Part shown: positions 6,262 through 6,424 of the stretch, one piece after another
Layout of the letters: each line of letters opens with the position of its first letter
Numbering within the stretch: position 1 is the first letter of the stretch
Assembly (NCBI GenBank): GCA_016215305.1
Contig: JACRKI010000036.1
Span: forward strand, 1 to 6,424
Direction: 5' to 3'
From: Candidatus Woesearchaeota archaeon
GTDB lineage: Archaea > Nanobdellota > Nanobdellia > Woesearchaeales > DSVV01
Length of the DNA stretch: 6,424 bases
Position numbers and translations under genes: made by a program
The notes under the pieces: model-generated
The model's input: the letters and a program-made list of their open reading frames with translations, nothing else
The model's database searches: none
What the model was told of the DNA's origin: nothing

Positions 6262-6424
6262 AACGCAAATTTACGCATATTCTCCATATAAACATTCGTA
6301 GTAACTTGAAAATGGTGATGAGAACAGTTGGAGAATACAGTAGATCGGACTGAAGAAGCAATTTTTTGACCATTTTTCAAAATAATCGTCAAAATAAATA
6401 AAAAAAGAGAAGGAGAAGAAAAAA
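6262..6424. promoter_or_regulatory. Upstream region of the ABC exporter operon
   Basis: This 163-base region carries the exporter's TATA box and several inverted repeats: TATTCTCCA 6278-6286 with TGGAGAATA 6329-6337; TTGAAAATGGT 6306-6316 with ACCATTTTTCAA 6369-6380 (one base indel); TTTTGAC 6364-6370 with GTCAAAA 6388-6394. The right end on the plus strand is purine-rich with AAGGAG near 6410-6415, followed by GAAAAAA, which resembles a ribosome site for a plus-strand gene starting just outside the window. No ORF is supported within it. Confidence 0.5.
6285..6292 (-). promoter_or_regulatory. Archaeal TATA box of the ABC exporter operon
   Basis: TTTATATG on the minus strand. Its centre is about 27 bases from the ATG at 6261, so transcription would begin at or within a few bases of the start codon, implying leaderless translation. 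The only GGAG nearby is 20 bases from the ATG, too far to act as a Shine-Dalgarno site, which fits. Confidence 0.55.

Overview
The window most likely comes from an archaeon, plausibly a DPANN lineage such as a Woesearchaeota-like group. Three things point there: an archaeal-type PAC2 proteasome-assembly chaperone gene, TTTAWATA-like TATA boxes about 25 bases ahead of the inferred transcript starts, and strong GAGGTG/GGTG Shine-Dalgarno sites. Nothing bacterial (sigma-70 promoters, GC-rich hairpin plus long U-tract terminators) stands out. The lineage is inference; no rRNA or tRNA is present to fix it.

Layout. Positions 1-2063 (minus strand) hold a two-gene unit: a 560-residue protein with the landmarks of an aminoglycoside-phosphotransferase-like (APH-like) kinase, then, 25 bases downstream, a PHP-domain metal-dependent phosphoesterase that runs off the left edge. 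A 203-base divergent promoter region (2064-2266) separates this unit from a plus-strand PAC2 gene (2267-2980). A 198-base convergent region (2981-3178) follows, with an AT-rich terminator. Positions 3179-6261 (minus strand) hold an ABC exporter: the ATPase gene comes first (6261 down to 5167), then the permease gene (5077 down to 3179). The last 163 bases (6262-6424) are promoter DNA for the exporter and possibly the start region of a plus-strand gene beyond the window.

How the genes work together. The ATPase and permease form one transporter, probably a homodimeric ABC-2 exporter whose permease carries a very large coiled-coil ectodomain. The kinase-like and PHP proteins may form a phosphorylation/dephosphorylation or nucleotide/RNA-processing pair; the substrate cannot be read from sequence. 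The PAC2 protein is a solitary housekeeping-type gene.

The observations most worth a second look are the kinase-like/PHP pair, the exporter's adaptor-like ectodomain with a Cys pair at its apparent tip, the GWP-type C-terminal module on the ATPase, a long hairpin that begins at the ATPase stop codon, and palindromes next to the TATA boxes.
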